This document shows positions 43,508-56,079 of a stretch of 64,000 bases of DNA, piece by piece. Below the pieces are notes generated by a model. That model searched no databases. It was not told the origin of the DNA and worked only from the letters and a program-made list of their open reading frames with translations. A program made the translations under genes and the position numbers. This DNA comes from Volutella citrinella (taxonomy: Eukaryota > Ascomycota > Sordariomycetes > Hypocreales > Nectriaceae), in assembly GCA_034401135.1 (NCBI GenBank), contig JAWZSP010000004.1:2976001-3040000 (forward strand). Direction: 5' to 3'. Within the stretch, counting starts at the first letter, position 1; each line of letters opens with the position of its first letter.

Positions 43508-45422
43508 ATGACCATGGCCGAATCACCAACTTCTCCCAGCCCAGCCTTTGCGGGTGAATTTGGCACTGACATCGTCCCGTACGAAATTCATGTATGGCTG
43601 TCTCCTTCACCTATGCCGTGACTGGTTTGGATTTAGCGGCAAAGAATACTGACATCAAGGCCCAAGATTGCGAGACGATACCTTGACATCACTCGCAAGA
43701 AGCTTGAGCTGGCACGACTACCAAACGAGCCAGAATCCGACCTCTGGTGGACCCCAAAACCGCAGATCGAATCGCTGATAGATTTCTGGTCCGTTATCAA
43801 CATCCAGAAGCCACCTGATGGGAAGGTTGACATTGTATAGGCTGGAAAAGTATTCCTGGGAGCATCATGAGGAGATCTTCAACGAAACACTTCCTCAATT
43901 CCGGACGGGCTTCCAGACATCCACAATCAAGTCTCCCGTTCGAATTCATTTTATCCACGTCCGCTCACCCCACATCAGCGCAGTTCCTTTGTTGCTCATC
44001 CCGCCATTCCCGTTGACCAATCTTGCCATGGGCCATCTTATCCCTCTCCTGACTGACCCCGAGGAGGCTGGCAAGATACAGCCTTTCCATCTTGTCATCC
44101 CCTCCCTTCCCGGCTTGGGGTTCAGCGATGCGCTGCCCGAGGATGCCCCTCCCATCCCCACAACTGCCGGGATGTTTGATGCTCTGATGAAGAGATTGGG
44201 CTATCCGCATTACGTCGCGACAAACTCCGGTTCCTCGTCCATGTCGCCCGCGGAGATTGACTGGAGAATCATCAAGTACCTGGCCAATCGCCGGAGCGAC
44301 TCATGTCTGGGCGTTCACGTCATCTGCCCGCCACTGAAACCTCCACAGCCAAAGGACACGGTCGAGTGGTCAAAGTGGACAGTCGCTCGCTGGTTCAAGA
44401 CTGAGATGCTAGGCTACTCAAAGGATGACTTTGAGGCACGATCCCGCCTTGCCAAGAACCACGACGAGAAGTTCCTTGATGACGGTCAGATCAAGCAACT
44501 CGGAAACACCGACTGCGAGCCAAACACTCCGGCGTACGCCTTATGCGACTCTCCTGTTGGGGTTCTTCTATACACCATGAAGGTCATGCGCACTCTGGGT
44601 CCCATGAGGCAGCTCCCGCCAGAGCACCTTATCAATGTCGCCAATCTATTCTGGCTTCCCGGCCCCGAAGCTGCCCTGCGATACTGGGCCAACTGTGCGA
44701 CAAAGGTGGAGGATACCGAGGCCTTCAAACCGCCTCAAAAGCCCAAGATGGCGCTGACCGTGTTCCTCGGCGATCCGGATGCAGAGCCCCAACCCCTTCC
44801 ACGGCCAGCCAACATCGCGTACGTCTGCCCTAGGTGGGCATACTCCGATTACGAGGTGCTGCAGACCAAGCGAGTCCCAGGCAAGCCAGGCATCTTGTCC
44901 CTGGACCACCCTCACATCATCGCAGAGGGGGCTCAGAGCCTTGCGAAGACGATTCTGAAGAAGGACCGCCGGATGCAGAGATGGGTTTCCGACGCGGGCG
45001 TCTTGAACGAGCCGTTGCGTGTCAACCACCCTGTTCGCACCGCGTCACAGATTTCAGGCACTGCATCACAGGTTTCAGGCACCACCCTGCGCGACCCGTT
45101 GACACCGCCGCCCAGATTCCTAGACGCTATTCCAGCGACTCCCCCTCTAACACCACGTTCTATTTATTCGGAAATGAGCTGGCAGCAGGATGTGGAATTG
45201 CAAGTCGAGCCCAAGATGGCACCTGAGCCACTGAAGTTGGTGACGGAGCCCATGCCACCAACTCCTGAGCTGTTGAAGCTGGAGATGGCCCTCAAGACTC
45301 GGCCGGATCTTAGGAGAAACTCGAAGCTGAGGAGGGAAACGGCTACCACGCTGGCCGATGAGTATCAGGAATTAATTGCACAAACTATGCCATTTTCGCA
45401 CCCAAATGAACTCGCGTATTAG
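43508..45422 (+). CDS. Epoxide-hydrolase-like alpha/beta-fold protein, degenerate active site
   Basis: Three exons, 43508-43591, 43667-43788 and 43841-45422, give 595 aa. The splices rebuild DIVPYEIHIARRYLDITRKK and ESLIDFWLEKYSWEHHE. This is the N-terminal epoxide hydrolase (EHN) domain that wraps the core in microsomal-type enzymes. The alpha/beta core follows, but the expected catalytic motifs are changed. Where family members have an HGWPG-like oxyanion loop there is IPPFPLTN, and where the GGDWG nucleophile elbow is expected there is NSGSSSM. Later family features remain (LGFSDA, YALCDSPVGVLLYTM). A 120-residue C-terminal extension is Pro/Thr/Glu-rich and carries a tandem SQISGTA/SQVSGTT repeat. 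Catalysis of epoxide opening is doubtful. The second intron uses an unusual GTCCGT donor. Confidence 0.8.
45050..45090 (+). repeat. Tandem 21-nt repeat in the epoxide-hydrolase-like tail
   Basis: Two adjacent copies of a 21-nt unit (CAGATTTCAGGCACTGCATCA and a variant) encode SQISGTA and SQVSGTT in the disordered C-terminus. Confidence 0.7.
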
Positions 45423-46110
45423 CGATTCATATAGGGTTGGGGGAAACTGGTTATGGTATCATATTCTGCGAGACGGTTCCGAGAAGGATTTTTTTTGTTT
45501 ACTATGACCATCAACGGCTTTCCTTTTGTTCATACTGAAACTAACTTGTGTTTGAGATGATTTGTTCTGGAGACGGCGATATACCCGGGGCCGGAGAGTT
45601 CTGTCTAGTAGTAGTAGTAGTAGCAGCGGTTCTACACACTCATTAACATAATCTCATGTGGATGTTTGTTAAATTGAAAACCGTCGTTTCGAGCCGTATG
45701 TACCGTTTCTCGTTCATGCACGTAATTTTCTATTTATCTTGTCAAGCCAAAGCCGCGTGATAGTCACGTCGTTGGAGTTCGATCATCAGCGCCTAACTAT
45801 AGCGTACCCGCTGACCTACATAGAGGCACCACCCCTCGCACGCGCCCCTCTCCAGCCACAAATACACCCTAGCTGTCCTCCGTAGCCAGCTCATAGCTCA
45901 ACCCAGCCTCAGCCCCTCGACGGAATCCTATCCAACTTGCAAACTCCCGTCCGTTCCAACACTACGATCCAACAAGGCGCGTTCTTCTTCCGCTTGTGCA
46001 TCCGATAGCCAAGTTCGTCGCCTCCAGTATTCCGTGGGGACGATGCTCCCCAAGCCCAAGCCTACCCTCCGCTTGTGATCGCGCCGAATCAGTTCCACTC
46101 GACCACCACA
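45423..46110. promoter_or_regulatory. Intergenic region upstream of SEC8
   Basis: The 688 nt contain the 3' end of the epoxide-hydrolase-like gene (AT-rich, 45423-45740) and the SEC8 promoter. An AGT triplet repeat occurs at 45606-45624. 45810-45960 is C-rich, a probable leader. Confidence 0.5.
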
Positions 46111-49100
46111 ATGCAGAACCGGTCCTACCGCGACGGCAACGGCTACGGCAACTTTGGTCGCTCCGATGGCGAACAAAGGGGATATAATGACGGCTATACA
46201 AGCGAGCGATATGGCACGCCGCCTTCGCTCCAGCAGCCGCGCGCCCCCCCAGCCGTTCGCAACATGCCATCACGGCCACGCATGCAAGAAACGAACGCCG
46301 AGCGCCAAATCTCCCAGGTCCTCGACCACATAAAGGCTGAATGGCCCACCATGTATCAAGACGACTGTGTCCCCGTACAGCTAGCGCTGCAACTCCTCGA
46401 CAACAGCTCCGTCGGCCGCGCACACGATTACCGCAAGTTCCAGAAGACACACGCCTACCTCCAAGACTCGCTCAAGGGTATTGTCCATGAGCACCACCAA
46501 GGCTTCAACAGTTCGATCGGTACCTTTCACAAGATTCAAGGCAGCATTCAGGCTTCGCAAAAACGGGTACGTGCTCTCAAGGAGTCGCTTGCCAACGCCA
46601 AGACCAGCCTGTGCTCCACCGACCCAGAGCTCAAGAAGCTGTCCAAGACTTCACAAGGATACGACGAGTTACTACAGGTCCTCCACGAATTGGACGAACT
46701 CCGTGCTGTTCCAGATCAGCTAGAAGCTCGAATATCAGAAAAACGATTTCTAACTGCCGTCGAAGTCCTGCAAAATGCTCTGCGGAAGCTACGGAAGCCC
46801 GAACTGAATGGCATCGGTGCCCTTAGCGACCTGCGAAGCTACCTCGCCAATCAGGAGGTTGCATTGATGGACATCCTCGTGGAAGAGCTGCACGAGCACC
46901 TATATCTCAAGTCGCCATATTGCCAGGAGAGATGGCAAAGCCTGGCCAAGACACAGGGCTCCTTCAACGAGACGTATCAAGACGCCAAGTCGATCCCACC
47001 ATTCCACACCTTCCTGGATGCTATCGACGTTGAGAAAGCCGTCAGCGAAGACCCGATGAAGAACCCAGAGGCAGACACCTTCTACTACATCATGTTGCTG
47101 GTAGAGTCTCTCAACAAGCTGGGACGGCTTCAAAATGCTGTCGAGACATTGAAGCAGCGTTTGCCTGTAGAACTCTTTGGCATTGTCAACGAGACTATTA
47201 ACGAGGTTGACCAGCGCCATCCCAGCTCCCTTCGTGGCGGTTCTGCGAGGACAGATGGGCTCCACGTTTACGGCGCGCGGGAAACTCAAATGCGGGCCGA
47301 TGTCATTTATGATCTTCTCTGGACGCTGTATGGCAAATTCGAGGCAATTGGAGAAGGTCACCGCGTATTCCACGAGTCTATCAAAGTCCTCATTCGCCGA
47401 GAGGGTGCTGGTAACAACATTGCACTCCTTGGAAGTTTCAAGGAGCTGTGGAATCTTTACCAGAACGAGATTCGATCTCTCCTCCACAACTATGTCACTA
47501 CCGATGCGGATGTGTATCAGTTTGATTCGCCCACCACCAGTGGTGGCATCAACGGCAAGAAGGACGCCATGCGGGAGAACCTCTTCAAGTTCTCCGAAAC
47601 CGATGCCAAATCAGTTGATATGGTAACTGAATACGATGCCCTGGAAGGCATCATTGAGGCTACAGTTCCTGGTTTGGGCAGTTCTCGAAAAGGCGCCGAT
47701 CGCAAGAATCGCACGCACCCCGACGGCGGCAGAAGAACCGGAGACAACGGCTTCGGCGCCAGTAGCCAGGTGACCGGCTCCTACAAGTCGCTAGTAGAGC
47801 CCAGCGTGTTCAACATGAGCCTCTTGCTTCCCCCTACGTTGGTTTTCCTGCAGAGGCTGAAGAGTATTGTGCCGCCAGGCTCAGATCTTGCCGCCAGCAC
47901 TCTGACGACCTTCTTGGACAACTTCCTGGTCAACGTGTTCCAGCCGCAGCTAGAGGAGACGTTGGCAAAGCTGAGCGACACTGTATTCGGGGAGGCCGAT
48001 GCCTTTTCCCAAGACCCTGGTTGGAATAAGGTTGCTAGGCGGCCGGTTTTCAGAGGAACCACGGCCTTTTTTGAGGTCGTGACAGCGTTCTGCAGAATGC
48101 TCGGCACGATTCCGCCAGACCAGGCCCTCAGTTCCCTGATTGTGACCCAGATGATGCGCTACTATGATCGTTGCTTCGTCTGGTTCAAGTCTCTCGTGGT
48201 AAAGGCCCAAGATCAAGTGCTGGATCCAAGCAATGCCAATCTGAGGGCTTCTGCGCGTTTGTCGCTAGAGCCTGGTGACATACAAGAAACCATGAAGAAG
48301 ATGTGGACGGCAGATGAGACGGAATGGGAGCTTGCCAAGCAGGAGGTGCACCTGCTGATCGATCACACCAATGAGTCCCGTCTCGAGATGGGCGACATCA
48401 TCCAGGACCGCGACTCAATCACATCGCTCTGCCTGCTGTATACCAGCATGAAATGGCTAGCCGTCAAGATTGCGGGGCTCAGGCACATCACCATGCATGA
48501 GACAGATACTTCGCGGCAGAACCTCCCTCGACATTCCAGCCGCCGATGGACGCTCCTAAATGACCCCAACAAGGCGACCAGCGAACAAGGCCCGGTCTCG
48601 TTGCCTCTAACGCAGGATTCCGTTCAGTAAGTAGCATCATTCTTCAGTAGACCATCGGAGCACGGCTGACCTGTTTACACTAGGGCATTTGACAGCATCG
48701 TGTCCTCCTTCGAGGAACTTGCCGGAACGGCACTGCTTACTCTGCACCTCGAAGTCCGGTGCCGTATCGTGCATTCCTTGCGCATTGCTCTGTCACCTGA
48801 GGTAGCGCCTTACCTCCTAGATCAGGAGGTCAGCGAGCCGGATCCTCAAATCCTAAGCCTCAACTCGGCTCTTGTGCTATTTGATGAGACAGTGGTGCGG
48901 TATCTGCGTGACAAGGAAATCTCCTTCATCCGAACTGGGCTGGGACTGCTCATTAACTGCTACCTGGTGAGCAATGCAACCATGGCGTCGCCAATGAACG
49001 ACAAGGGCTGCGGACGGATGCAGCTCAATATCCTGGTGCTGCAGCAGAACCTCAAAAACGTGGAGGAAGGCGTCGACCTGACACGCGCGGCCAACTACTT

Positions 49101-49338
49101 CTCGTTGTACGAGCGCGGGCCCGACGCCATCGTGGAGAAGGCACGGGAGGACAAGGAGCTACAGCAGGGCAACAGCGGTAATGACCCGGACCACTTCTCA
49201 TACGACGAACTCAAGGCGCTCGTGGAGCTCTGTTACAGTGAGCAGCTGGCGAACCCAGAGCGCGGCATCGCCGCAGCGGCGAAGCGGCAGATGGCGGACA
49301 AGCTGTTGGCGCTTAGTGAGCACATGTGGCAGTCATGA
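46111..49338 (+). CDS. SEC8: Exocyst complex component SEC8
   Basis: Two exons, 46111-48626 and 48684-49338, give 1056 aa. Sec8 is one of eight exocyst subunits that tether secretory vesicles to the plasma membrane at growth sites such as the hyphal tip. The ATG at 46111 (MQNRSYRDGNGYGNFG) is used; the frame extends 12 codons upstream only to a GTG. A Gly/Tyr/Pro-rich head (about 1-65) is disordered. The conserved Sec8 N-terminal coiled-coil region follows (ERQISQVLDHIKAEWPTMY, SLKGIVHEHHQGFNSSIGTF, RVRALKESLANAKTSL, ELDELRAVPDQLEARI). The helical-bundle body includes DILVEELHEHLYLKSPYCQE and LWNLYQNEIRSLLHNYV. The splice joins SVQ to AFDSIVSSFEEL. The C-terminus ends in an AKRQMADKLLALSEHMW helix. 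Confidence 0.93.
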
Positions 49339-52300
49339 GGAGGGGGTTGAATACGGCATGCCAAGGACATCGGTCGCGTTGATTTGTGTCGGAGCACGTT
49401 TGGAGTTTTTGGGAGGCTGGCTTGAAATAGTTGGGTGTATGTGTGTATGTGTGTATGCTGCTGATCAGTTAGAAGCAACCAAAGTCGTAAATTACCACAA
49501 ATACCCTGGCATGGGATGACAAGCATGTTTTCCTGCCACTGTCGCCCCGACTAGGTGCTTGTTGACTTTTGTTTTCATCGACATGCCCCGCTACGTATGA
49601 GTCCAATTGCGGTTCCACGAATGTGGCAACCATCTGTGAGAGGTCTCGTCGCGCACCAATTGGGACGGCATGGTCGCACACAAAGGACATGAAGCTTCCT
49701 GCTTGATCAGTAGCATCTATGCGCTGTCATGCGTTGTCAAGCGTGTGTCAGAATCGCCACGACTTGACGTGCTCCAGATGTTGTGACCACTACATCTTCG
49801 TTTCATTGGCTGCCCCCATAAGTACGTCAAGGAACATATGAGGACTTTCTAAATACGACATCGAAGGGCCACAAGAGCTAATTCCAGCAGCGATCTCCTC
49901 CAGAACGCGGGGAACTGCGTCCAGTTGGGGGCGTCTCACGTCATCCGCTTATGACGGGAGGGGCGTCGGCGGGCGTCCTGGACACAAGCGCTGAGTGGCA
50001 GTGTCAAGGTCGTTTCTGAAGACACAAGCAAGGGTCCGCCTGTCTGAATCGTCACTGGACTAGAGGGGCTTGCATACGTAGTACAAGGAAGTGCGATTGT
50101 TGATGTTAGCCTTGTACTCGAGAGCGACCACGCAGATTTCCGGCAACTCAAGACAGATTAGAAAGGGGGCGGTCCAGCACCAGGCAGAGCTCTGTGCAGC
50201 CAGGGGCGTTGTCCCTGCGTGAGATTTCAGCAATGGGTTGCCTAGAGGATTGGATACCATGTGGAGGAGGTTCGGTCTCGACTACGTAATTATACGAACA
50301 AGCCAGTACAATAAACAAGAGTCATGCAACATTGTCAAGGAAGGCATTTTTAGAACAGGGCTTTTGTACTTCAATCAGATACCCACCAGTCAGCCAAAAG
50401 CCGTACTTGTTGATACGAAACCGAGGGCTGCCTTGCTTGCTTCGCTCCATGCGGTGGAGACGCCAGCAATCTAGACCATTCCATCTCAGGGACCAAGTAA
50501 CCAGACTACGTAGTCTGTTCGTATTGTTACGGCCTTGGCGGTGACCAGTGAAGCTTGGAGGAGGTTTGCCTTCCAATAGTTGCACAGAGATCCACGGAAT
50601 GGTGATGTTGATAATAGGAGGCTCTGAGCTTGTTTCATCAAGTCTGCCCATGTCGACCTACTAGTGCTAGCACAGGACGTTGACATCTGACATCATAGGA
50701 GGATTCAGCTGCCCATGGAGGCCAATTGCCACCCAACCTGCCTGTCAAGTGCTCGGGACGGCAGATGAGCAGATCCGGGGCTTTGGAGAGCGCTATTGTC
50801 CAGCGGTGTGATAACTGGGTGGGCGGGGTTCAGTGGGCGGGCAGCGACACACCCACTGAGGCGAACGCGTCCTGCCAATGCAACGCCGCGAGCACAGGCG
50901 AACAAGCTTTCGGATATGCTCCACCAAAAAAGGACTTAGCGTGCTTTCGCGGCGCAGGCTAGTCAAGCGGTACCTGGCGGCGACCACATCTGCCCCTAAT
51001 TATCGAGGCTCTACCCCCTTTTGGGGCAGCAGGGGGGAATGTGGCTTTCGACGTTGGGGGCCCGTTGCTGCACTGTGGACGAAGAGCGCACGGTCTTCGC
51101 ATGTGACTCGGTTGTGATACGGGCCATTGTCTGGTCTTTCGCGGCAATTCACGGTCATTGACGGTCATTCGCTTCCGATACCAGCTACTTCTGATCATAT
51201 ATCGACTTGATACATACAAAGTTGTGTCGTATCACTTCTTCTCAGAGTGATTTGCTCTCAACTGATGTACTATTGCTCTACTTATTCGTCGGAGCACCTC
51301 CGTGCTCTCGGAGCGGTGTCGACCCGGCCACTTACCCTGCATCCAACGCCGATCAGGTCCAGGGTTGATTGTGTACTGTAATTCTACCTCCCATTTCGTG
51401 TCTCTTGACCGTCGTTTCAGCCTGTCGTTGGTTTCCTGTGCGAATAATCTACATTGATCCACACGACACCGAGAGCAATCTTTATTGAGAACTTTAATGC
51501 TACGCGCTTTGGCATGGCCATAAAGTCAATTCATCCCTTAGATGCCATTTCATTACATCCCACGCATTTTGATGGTATCCATCCAACCAATCACTCCACG
51601 TAACCAGCATCTAATGCCACTGTTCTGCTGTGGTGTTGGCGGACGGCTTTAGTTTGTCTCTATCATGGCCCCTTTGGCATTTGTCACTGCTTCCCAAATT
51701 GGCCTCTCATGCAACAGAGCCAAACACTCCCGTCACAATGCGCGCCCTGGCGATGAATTACCACTACCTTATTTCACGGCGAGCAGGGCCTTGTTTCGGT
51801 ATTATCTCCCAAGGTTTTCTCCGACTGCGAGTAATTACCATAGCACACGTACCAAAGTAGTCATGCGCATCAAAGGCATGTGGCCAATGGCCATTCAGCG
51901 ACCCCATCGGTAATAAATTATACCAACCAGCGGGTTATGGGGCAATCGCTGAAGTCCTGCCTTCCCCTGACAACGCGCAGCCAACTGACTGCTTTTTGGG
52001 TGGCGCCCCCTTCGGTTTCCATGCATGTCCCTTCCTTGCACGCCACCCTCCACTATTTCCTAGCTGCTCCGGCAGCTCCACTTCCAGCTGTGTCCAACAT
52101 GCGTGTGCATCCTGTTGGTGTTCCCTTGAACCCTTTGTGTTCATCATTACAGTGAACGCACCCAAGCTCACGGAATCCCCGCCATCCTTCTCTCCTTTTT
52201 CTGATCCCCTCGCACGATTCTACCTTGACCGCCGGAGACGTTGAATTGGACCATTTCAGAGCCTCATCTCTTGCCGCAGAGCTCGTCTTATCAGGATTCA

Positions 52301-53004
52301 GCAGGTCTGTACCAACCCCCCTCCAACTTGCTAGGGGTGCCCACAGATTGCCACTGGGGAGCAGCCATTCTCAGGGGTCCTGCTCATCAAGGGCACCTCA
52401 ACCTCCCATCGGGTCCTCAGTGAGCCGCGCCGCGCCCGCGCCGCCTGTGTTGACTGGGACTTTGGCCCACCCACAAGCCCCATAAACCCGGCGACTCCTT
52501 GTGCTGGCCGACTCGAACGGGCCTAAAAAATTCCACGGCCTCCAGTGAGACACTCCGCCAAAAACATACCCGAGCTCGCCGCGCGCCCGATTTAGCACCT
52601 CGTCTCACCAGCTGTCCCTCTTTCCCGTCCTGCATCATCCCTCCATCGTCTGTTTCGAGTCACCACCGGCGTCTACGCGGTGAACATCGCCTCCTCCGCC
52701 AGTACTTTTCTCGGGGGATAACACAGTCACGTCAGCACCCCACGCTTCTTGCCCAGCAGAGTGCCGCCTTGCCCACTTCGTCTCTGGGCTGCCGTGTACC
52801 TGTGCAGCGGTTCCCCTGTATTTTTTAGGCCTTCGGGACGTGGGCGACAACCTTCCATTGGCAACTCGCTGTCTTTTTCCGCTGGCGACCGCGTCCGCGA
52901 CATCTCGCCCCTTTCCCAACAGCCAGCGCCTCTCCGTGGTTTAACAACATACTTGCCTTGCTCCGATTCTCCCATTTGGCCCGGAGCCGCCAGTTGCTGC
53001 CATC
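49339..53004. other. 3.7-kb gene-poor region, right end SMI1 promoter/leader
   Basis: Only short frames without recognisable domains. A GT-rich microsatellite (about 49437-49457) follows SEC8. 51480-51910 is AT-richer. From about 52150 to 53000 the + strand is strongly pyrimidine-rich and should be a long promoter and leader of SMI1. No tRNA, repeat element or terminal inverted repeat was found. Confidence 0.5.
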
Positions 53005-54697
53005 ATGGCCAACTCGTAGGTTGCCCCTTGCCCATGCTCGCGCCAGAGCATCCTCTCTCCGTCGAATCCAGTCTGACATTGACTTCTGCGCAGCTTCGGT
53101 TCCACCCTCCGCTCCATGTGGCATGCTATGACCAGCAATGACCGACGTGCGACTCAATTTCCCTAAATCGCCCTGACTGCATGGCCAAACTGACTTGGCT
53201 ATAGACTCTACTTTCGATTCCCCTTACCGCACTGGGCGTCATGTTCCTCTCGAAGGGGGCAACTCCATGTTCACTGGCGTAGCCACCGCCTCCGATTCTC
53301 GAGCCGATGTCTCCTCCCCCTACTCCGATGACGCGGGCCGCGCTTCCCCCTCCGCTGATACCCCCGCGAGCCCCGTGAACCGCCCTTACTCCCCAGGCCT
53401 CCGTGGTATAACTGCCCGCAACGCCAGTCAGGGCGACGGCTTCGAAGTCCAAAGTCCAGGCGATGTTCCAATGCAGCCCTTCAAGGATGGCTTGCCACCG
53501 CCTCCTCCTGTCGTTCACTCCTGGAGACGGATAGACACTTGGGCCGAGGAACACTATCCTGAACTATTCGACCAGCTCTGCGAGGGAGCAACGAGTAACG
53601 ACTTGAATGAACTGGAACACCAGCTGGACGCGTCGCTTCCCCAAGACGTTCGGGAATCGCTCATGATCCACGATGGCCAAGAGCGAGGTGGCACCCCGAC
53701 TGGCATCATCTTCTCCTCCATGTTGATGGATTGCGAAGAAATCGTACAGGAATGGGAAACATGGAGACGGGTGAACCACCAATACCTTCTCGAGGCTGAG
53801 GCGAAGAAAGCAAGCCTTCCGAGATCAAATAGTGGCGGCGGCAGCAACGAGGCCTCATCCTCGCGACAGCCTCCGCCTCCATCCAAGGGCGGCAACCCTG
53901 GCGCTTGGCGACAGGATCTCATCTCTCGTCAAGACTGCATCCCACCCAAGAGCGTTCAGAAGGCATACGCCCATCCCGCCTGGATCCCTCTGGTGCGAGA
54001 CTGGGGTGGCAACAACCTCGCGGTTGATCTGGCACCTGGCCCCGGCGGCCAGTGGGGCCAGATTGTCATGTTTGGACGAGACTACGACACCAAGTACGTT
54101 GTCGCTCGCTCATGGGCTGCATTCCTCGCCGTCGTAGCCGACGACCTCAACAGCGGCAAGTGGTACGTGGACGAGGACACACACGAGCTCAAGCTCCGAG
54201 AGTTCAAGGAAACGCGAGTCGAGCCCAACTACTTCAACATCCTGAGGTGGCGAATGGACCAGAAGTATGGGCGACGCGCTGCTCAGCGGAGATCAATGGC
54301 GCCGTCTAAGTCGAACTCACCTCTTGGTTCCCGTTCCTCGTCACCGTACAACAGCCCATCTGACAGCGGCGAAGGTCGTGGGCGGTCGATGCAGCGGCCC
54401 AGCGGTACATCGCCACTGGCAAGCCCCATGCGAGCAGGTTACGGAAAAGCAACTCCCCTGAGTAGGGTAACAGAGGAGGCAGCAATTTCCGAGATTGCAG
54501 ACGCAATTATCCAGCCCGAGAAGCTCGTGGAAGTCGAGACCCCCCGACACAGCGACGAGGGCAAGGCACCCAATGGGAAGGCGACGTTGACGCGGGTCGA
54601 ATCTGACCTTATCAGGGTTGAAGATTTGGAGGCGCCAAAGGCAAACGGAAAGCAGCCAGAGAAGGCGGATGAGTCGATGAAGACGATTGCGATTTGA
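53005..54697 (+). CDS. SMI1: SMI1/KNR4 cell-wall synthesis regulator
   Basis: Three exons, 53005-53015, 53094-53146 and 53205-54697, give 518 aa. The first two exons encode MANSFGSTLRSMWHAMTSND and splice into HSTFDSPYRTGRHVP, which resolves a frame that otherwise begins only with TTG. Smi1/Knr4 coordinates beta-1,3-glucan synthase, chitin synthase expression and the cell-integrity pathway; the Neurospora relative is GS-1. Seen: a Ser/Pro-rich head (about 40-115); the SUKH/SMI1_KNR4 domain (about 120-375) with WRRIDTWAEEHYPELFDQL, LMIHDGQERGG, GIIFSSMLMDCEEIVQEW, HPAWIPLVRDWGGNNLAVDL, GQWGQIVMFGRDYDTKYVVA and NYFNILRWRMDQKYG; and a Ser/Arg/Pro-rich disordered tail. A G22 tract starts 10 nt after the stop codon. 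Confidence 0.92.
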
Positions 54698-56079
54698 GAA
54701 GTCAGCGGGGGGGGGGGGGGGGGGGGGGCAGTGTCCTTTGCCTGGCCAACGCTGCACAGATGGCACAAATGACGGCATGAAGGCTCTTTTTAACCTTATT
54801 CTCTACGCAGCTCGCAAGGGCAGCGACTCTTACAAGACAACATTTCTGGCGTTTGGGGGGCCTCATGAGAAGGCGCAAGGAATCCATTGATTTTCGAAGA
54901 TGACTGGAGGCCAAGACGGCCACGGTGAGAAGGCACACATTGGACAGGTATTATACGGGCGTGTGCAAATACTTGGGAGGTGGTCGATGGATTCGCTCTT
55001 ACTTGAATCTTGTTGAAGCCAGGCTTGCCTAGGGGATAGAGGAGAGGCGGCCTGGGCATTGAGGGGGGAGCGACACGATGTTAATTACTGTAAGACTAGG
55101 CACAATTGACCACACAAGACGAGGGATCTGTACAAATGCTGGGCATTGTGTGTTTGTCGATGCTGTGAGGCTACAATCCAGGTAGGGATGACATGGAATC
55201 GGCTACCGTTTGGTAGCTTTATCTTGAAGGATTGTATTTGGCCATGGTGCATCAACCTCGTGTAGAGCGAGTCTTGCCCATTATCGACGCCATGACCAGC
55301 CCCAAGTGCACAAGTACCTTATGTACGTGCGCCATCCAAAACGCGGCCGCCATACGCCATACTACGCACAGTTTCATGTCGATCGCCTGCCCCATGCGGC
55401 GCGGATATTGGCCTGCCCGAAGTGATGAGGTGCCGTGATGGTGCTGCTGCAAGGCACACACACACTCATTAAATTTTTCATGCGTGTTTGCCTCGCTCGA
55501 CCACAGCTGCATCGGCTGATGGTAAGCAAGCCTACTACGTAATTAGGTCGCAGGGCTGGCCGCAGCATCTCGCGACGCCGGTCTTCAGCAAAGCCCAGGC
55601 CATCTCAAACCCCGGCCAGAGTAGAGTGTAGGCACGGCGTCGAGGAACCCCAGCGTGCTTCAGACTCTAGTGTGGATGTCTGTGCCGATGGCTATTGGCT
55701 CTTGATGAGGGCCTGGGGTGCTATCGGCGGCCGTGAGTGGTGGACAGAAATAGCAGGGTTCCGTGTAAGCGCCCAGCAGCCGACTATGGCTCTTGCTGTG
55801 GACCCTCGCCTATGAGGTTGTCGGCAACAAACGTTTCGGATCAAGCGACTGGCCAAACATCTTCGCGCCATGTATGCATGTTGGTTCTACTTTTGATGCT
55901 GGCGACGATGGCTACCCACCGACCTGGCTTCGTGCCGGCCCCCAATCTACTCTTAATACGGGCCATGGCCACTGGTGTCTGGGCCGTTGATTTTGACTCT
56001 TCTCCAGCTTCTATCAGTCAGGTATCTAATTTTGCTTGGAAAGATACCTGGGAAGCCTCTGGCGCCCGGAGAGAGGTCC
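54698..56079. other. Intergenic region between SMI1 and the DUF3433 gene
   Basis: About 1.4 kb with no convincing gene. Short frames at 55737-56180 overlap the next gene's start in another frame. It should contain the SMI1 3' UTR and the promoter of the membrane-protein gene. Confidence 0.45.
54707..54728. repeat. Poly-G tract after the SMI1 stop
   Basis: Twenty-two consecutive G beginning 10 nt downstream of the SMI1 stop codon, so within its likely 3' UTR. Exact length is uncertain because homopolymers are error-prone. Confidence 0.8.
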
